From positions 1-7,617 of the forward strand of contig CANKYC010000055.1 of NCBI GenBank assembly GCA_947487845.1: a DNA stretch of 7,617 nucleotides. Reading direction: 5' to 3'. This DNA comes from Rickettsiales bacterium (lineage in GTDB: Bacteria > Pseudomonadota > Alphaproteobacteria > Rickettsiales > UBA1997). Positions 6,141 through 7,617 of this stretch are shown piece after piece. The stretch's first letter is position 1. Each line of letters starts with the position of its first letter. The notes beneath the pieces were generated by a model. The model had not been told where the DNA came from and did not search any database. It saw only the letters and a list, made by a program, of their open reading frames with translations. The position numbers and the translations under genes are program-made.

Positions 6141-7595
6141 TTATCCCCAAAATGGTAAGTAACTAGCATACTTTCTTGACTTACTTTCTGGGTCATCTTC
6201 CTTAATTAATTTTTCTTCCAAAGAATCCTTAATAATTCTTGACGCAATAGCTGAATTCTTATCTTCAATTTTGAACCTGTCCCTTAAAGATTGGTTGGTC
6301 ATTTTTTCATTAGAAACATATTTCAAACAAGCGTGTTGATAACAGGCTCTTACCTTCTCTTTTTTATCTAACTCATTAAGGGTTTTATAGCTAAAAATTG
6401 AAACCCTAGTTCTGTTTTCGGTAACAATCACATCAATTGGCGGTAATTGATAAAACTCATTATAAAAAATAACTTTATCTAATCCGCTGCCTTTTTCTTC
6501 ACAAACCCCCATTCTACGCATTAGGTCTGCCAATTTATCATTTCTTGATAAATAGCCATCTATGAATCTTTCGGGATTAACCAAAGGGATACCAGGATTT
6601 GAAATTTCTATTCTATCAGAAAAAATTTCTATCATCGGAAATCCTTTTTCCGCCAAATCTTGATGAATTAAAGCGTTGGCAACCAACTCTCTAATGGCAA
6701 TTTCTGGATACATTTTAGCATCTTTACGAAACGCTTTTCCTATTTCTTCATTTGCAGGAAGTTGACCATTTACCCAATCAATTAAAGCAGAAAAATCAAT
6801 CGCATAGCCTCTTGAGCCTATCTGCTCTCGTATCGTTTCAACTTTATTAGTTCCTTTATAAACAATCACCCTTACGGCTTTTCTTTCCAAGCCATCAAAA
6901 TCTTTTAAATTCTTTGCAAATAAAATTGCCGCCAATTTGGTGATTGAATAACCTTCTCTTCTAATAATTAAATTTTCTTCCAATAACTTATCCATCACAC
7001 CTTGCTGAGTTGAAGGAGCGGGAATTTTCATTAAATCAAAATAGGTTTCCGCGCTTAATAATTTTAGCACATCAGAAGTATCTAAACCTTCTTTAACAAT
7101 TTCTTTTTCTACATTCTTAACTTCTTGTTTCCATATTTTTGCAGCTTTATCCGGAAAGTCGTGTAATTCTCTGGTAACACTTCCGACTCTGACATATGAC
7201 TTTTTTAAGAAGGTAATAGGAGTATTTTTGGCGGCTGGAATTTTAAAAATCGCAATATGTAGATTTTGCGAATAATCAAACTCAATAATTTTGAAATCAA
7301 TTTTAGGTTGTAGCCTAGTTAACAGCCAATTTTCTAAAATCTCATTGCCCTTTTTCTTAGTTTTCGGTTCAAAATTTGTTCCAATAATTTTATGAGCCTC
7401 ATCTTCAACACCAAAAACCAAATAGGAAAAAGGCTGGTCATTTAAACAAGCTCCGTTGGCAAGAGCTGAAATATCTTCTCCAATTTCTTCAAAAGAGTGA
7501 AAATTCTTTTTAAATTCAACCCACTCATTTTCCGAAGGCTGATTTACTAATTTATCTAACAAATATTGTAGTTCTTTTTCATTCATAAATGACAT
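6141..7595 (-). CDS. AlbA_2/Schlafen-type ATP-binding protein with C-terminal winged helix
   Basis: A 484-residue protein of the group annotated as RNA-binding domain-containing, RecG-related or putative DNA-binding proteins. The N-terminal AlbA_2 domain (about 8-150) carries ENEWVEFKKNF (22-32), ISALANGACLNDQPFSYLVFGVED (42-65) and SYVRVGS (133-139). A helical linker leads to a GHKL-like ATP-binding segment: IRELVANALIHQD (301-313), where E303 and N307 would be the N-box residues, then ISNPGIPL (331-338) and the glycine motif EEKGSGLDKVI (366-376). Residues 410-475 look like a winged helix, and the end YLPFWG resembles the usual close of the family. It has no RecG helicase motifs, so the RecG label would mislead. 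Such genes are often found inside type I restriction loci, as here, but their job is unsettled; DNA/RNA binding and regulation are likely. The start is uncertain: ATG at 7595, or ATG at 7586 (481 residues), for which AGAGA at 7596-7600 is better spaced. Confidence 0.88.
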   Translation of the reverse strand: MSFMNEKELQYLLDKLVNQPSENEWVEFKKNFHSFEEIGEDISALANGACLNDQPFSYLVFGVEDEAHKIIGTNFEPKTKKKGNEILENWLLTRLQPKIDFKIIEFDYSQNLHIAIFKIPAAKNTPITFLKKSYVRVGSVTRELHDFPDKAAKIWKQEVKNVEKEIVKEGLDTSDVLKLLSAETYFDLMKIPAPSTQQGVMDKLLEENLIIRREGYSITKLAAILFAKNLKDFDGLERKAVRVIVYKGTNKVETIREQIGSRGYAIDFSALIDWVNGQLPANEEIGKAFRKDAKMYPEIAIRELVANALIHQDLAEKGFPMIEIFSDRIEISNPGIPLVNPERFIDGYLSRNDKLADLMRRMGVCEEKGSGLDKVIFYNEFYQLPPIDVIVTENRTRVSIFSYKTLNELDKKEKVRACYQHACLKYVSNEKMTNQSLRDRFKIEDKNSAIASRIIKDSLEEKLIKEDDPESKSRKYASYLPFWG

Positions 7596-7610
7596 TCTCT
7601 ATTGATTATA
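7596..7610 (-). promoter_or_regulatory. Candidate -10 box and ribosome-binding site of the AlbA_2 gene
   Basis: On the minus strand a perfect TATAAT stands at 7610-7605 and AGAGA at 7600-7596. AGAGA touches the ATG at 7595 but lies 9 bases before the in-frame ATG at 7586, which would be a workable spacing and argues for the later start. If the TATAAT is a real -10 box the leader would be only a few bases long. Any -35 element would be at or beyond the window edge, and TATAAT is common by chance in such AT-rich DNA. Confidence 0.3.
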
Positions 7611-7617
7611 ATTCCCC

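Noticed and set aside
6073..6143. Possible frameshifted extension of the AlbA_2 protein past its stop codon
   Set aside because: A one-base shift would give about 24 more codons before another stop, but the protein already ends with YLPFWG, which resembles the normal family end, so no frameshift is needed.

Overview
The window is an AT-rich bacterial segment in which all five well-supported genes lie on the minus strand, so transcription runs from high to low coordinates. The proteins point to a Gram-negative, proteobacteria-like host: an LplT/Aas-type inner-membrane MFS protein, a secreted NAPE-PLD-like metallo-hydrolase and a DUF6492-type glycosyltransferase. The low GC and the palindromic repeats would suit a low-GC alphaproteobacterium such as a Rickettsiales-like lineage, but this is inference and no marker gene here settles the taxonomy. 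The standard genetic code works throughout. Clear Shine-Dalgarno sites are rare.

Right half (7595 to 3657): a defence-type module. An AlbA_2/Schlafen-like protein with a GHKL-type ATP-binding fold and a C-terminal winged helix is followed after 90 bp by a full-length EcoEI-like type I restriction subunit, HsdR. The 90 bp gap holds two near-identical 21-bp direct repeats, one next to the upstream stop codon and one next to the hsdR start codon. No hsdM or hsdS is visible. If the locus is complete they should lie beyond the right edge.

Middle (3638 to 1230): 18 bp after hsdR comes an MFS protein of the Aas/LplT type without the acyltransferase and ligase domains it is often fused to. Six bases later comes a signal-peptide-bearing metallo-beta-lactamase-fold protein of the NAPE-PLD/UlaG-like group. 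The pair suggests phospholipid turnover or transport at the inner membrane and periplasm. The short gaps suggest co-transcription, possibly with hsdR.

Left part (1229 to 1): a 168-bp gap carries a compact GC-rich block of hairpins in AT-rich surroundings, flanked by an 8-bp direct repeat. Then comes a DUF6492-like glycosyltransferase gene. Its stop codon lies inside a perfect 15-bp tandem duplication. The first 130 bases form one long imperfect palindrome with a perfect 9-bp stem at its centre, and a reading frame open from the left edge runs through it. The element may be cut off by the window edge. The two palindromic elements and the repeat-bracketed AlbA_2-hsdR junction are the least ordinary parts of the window.
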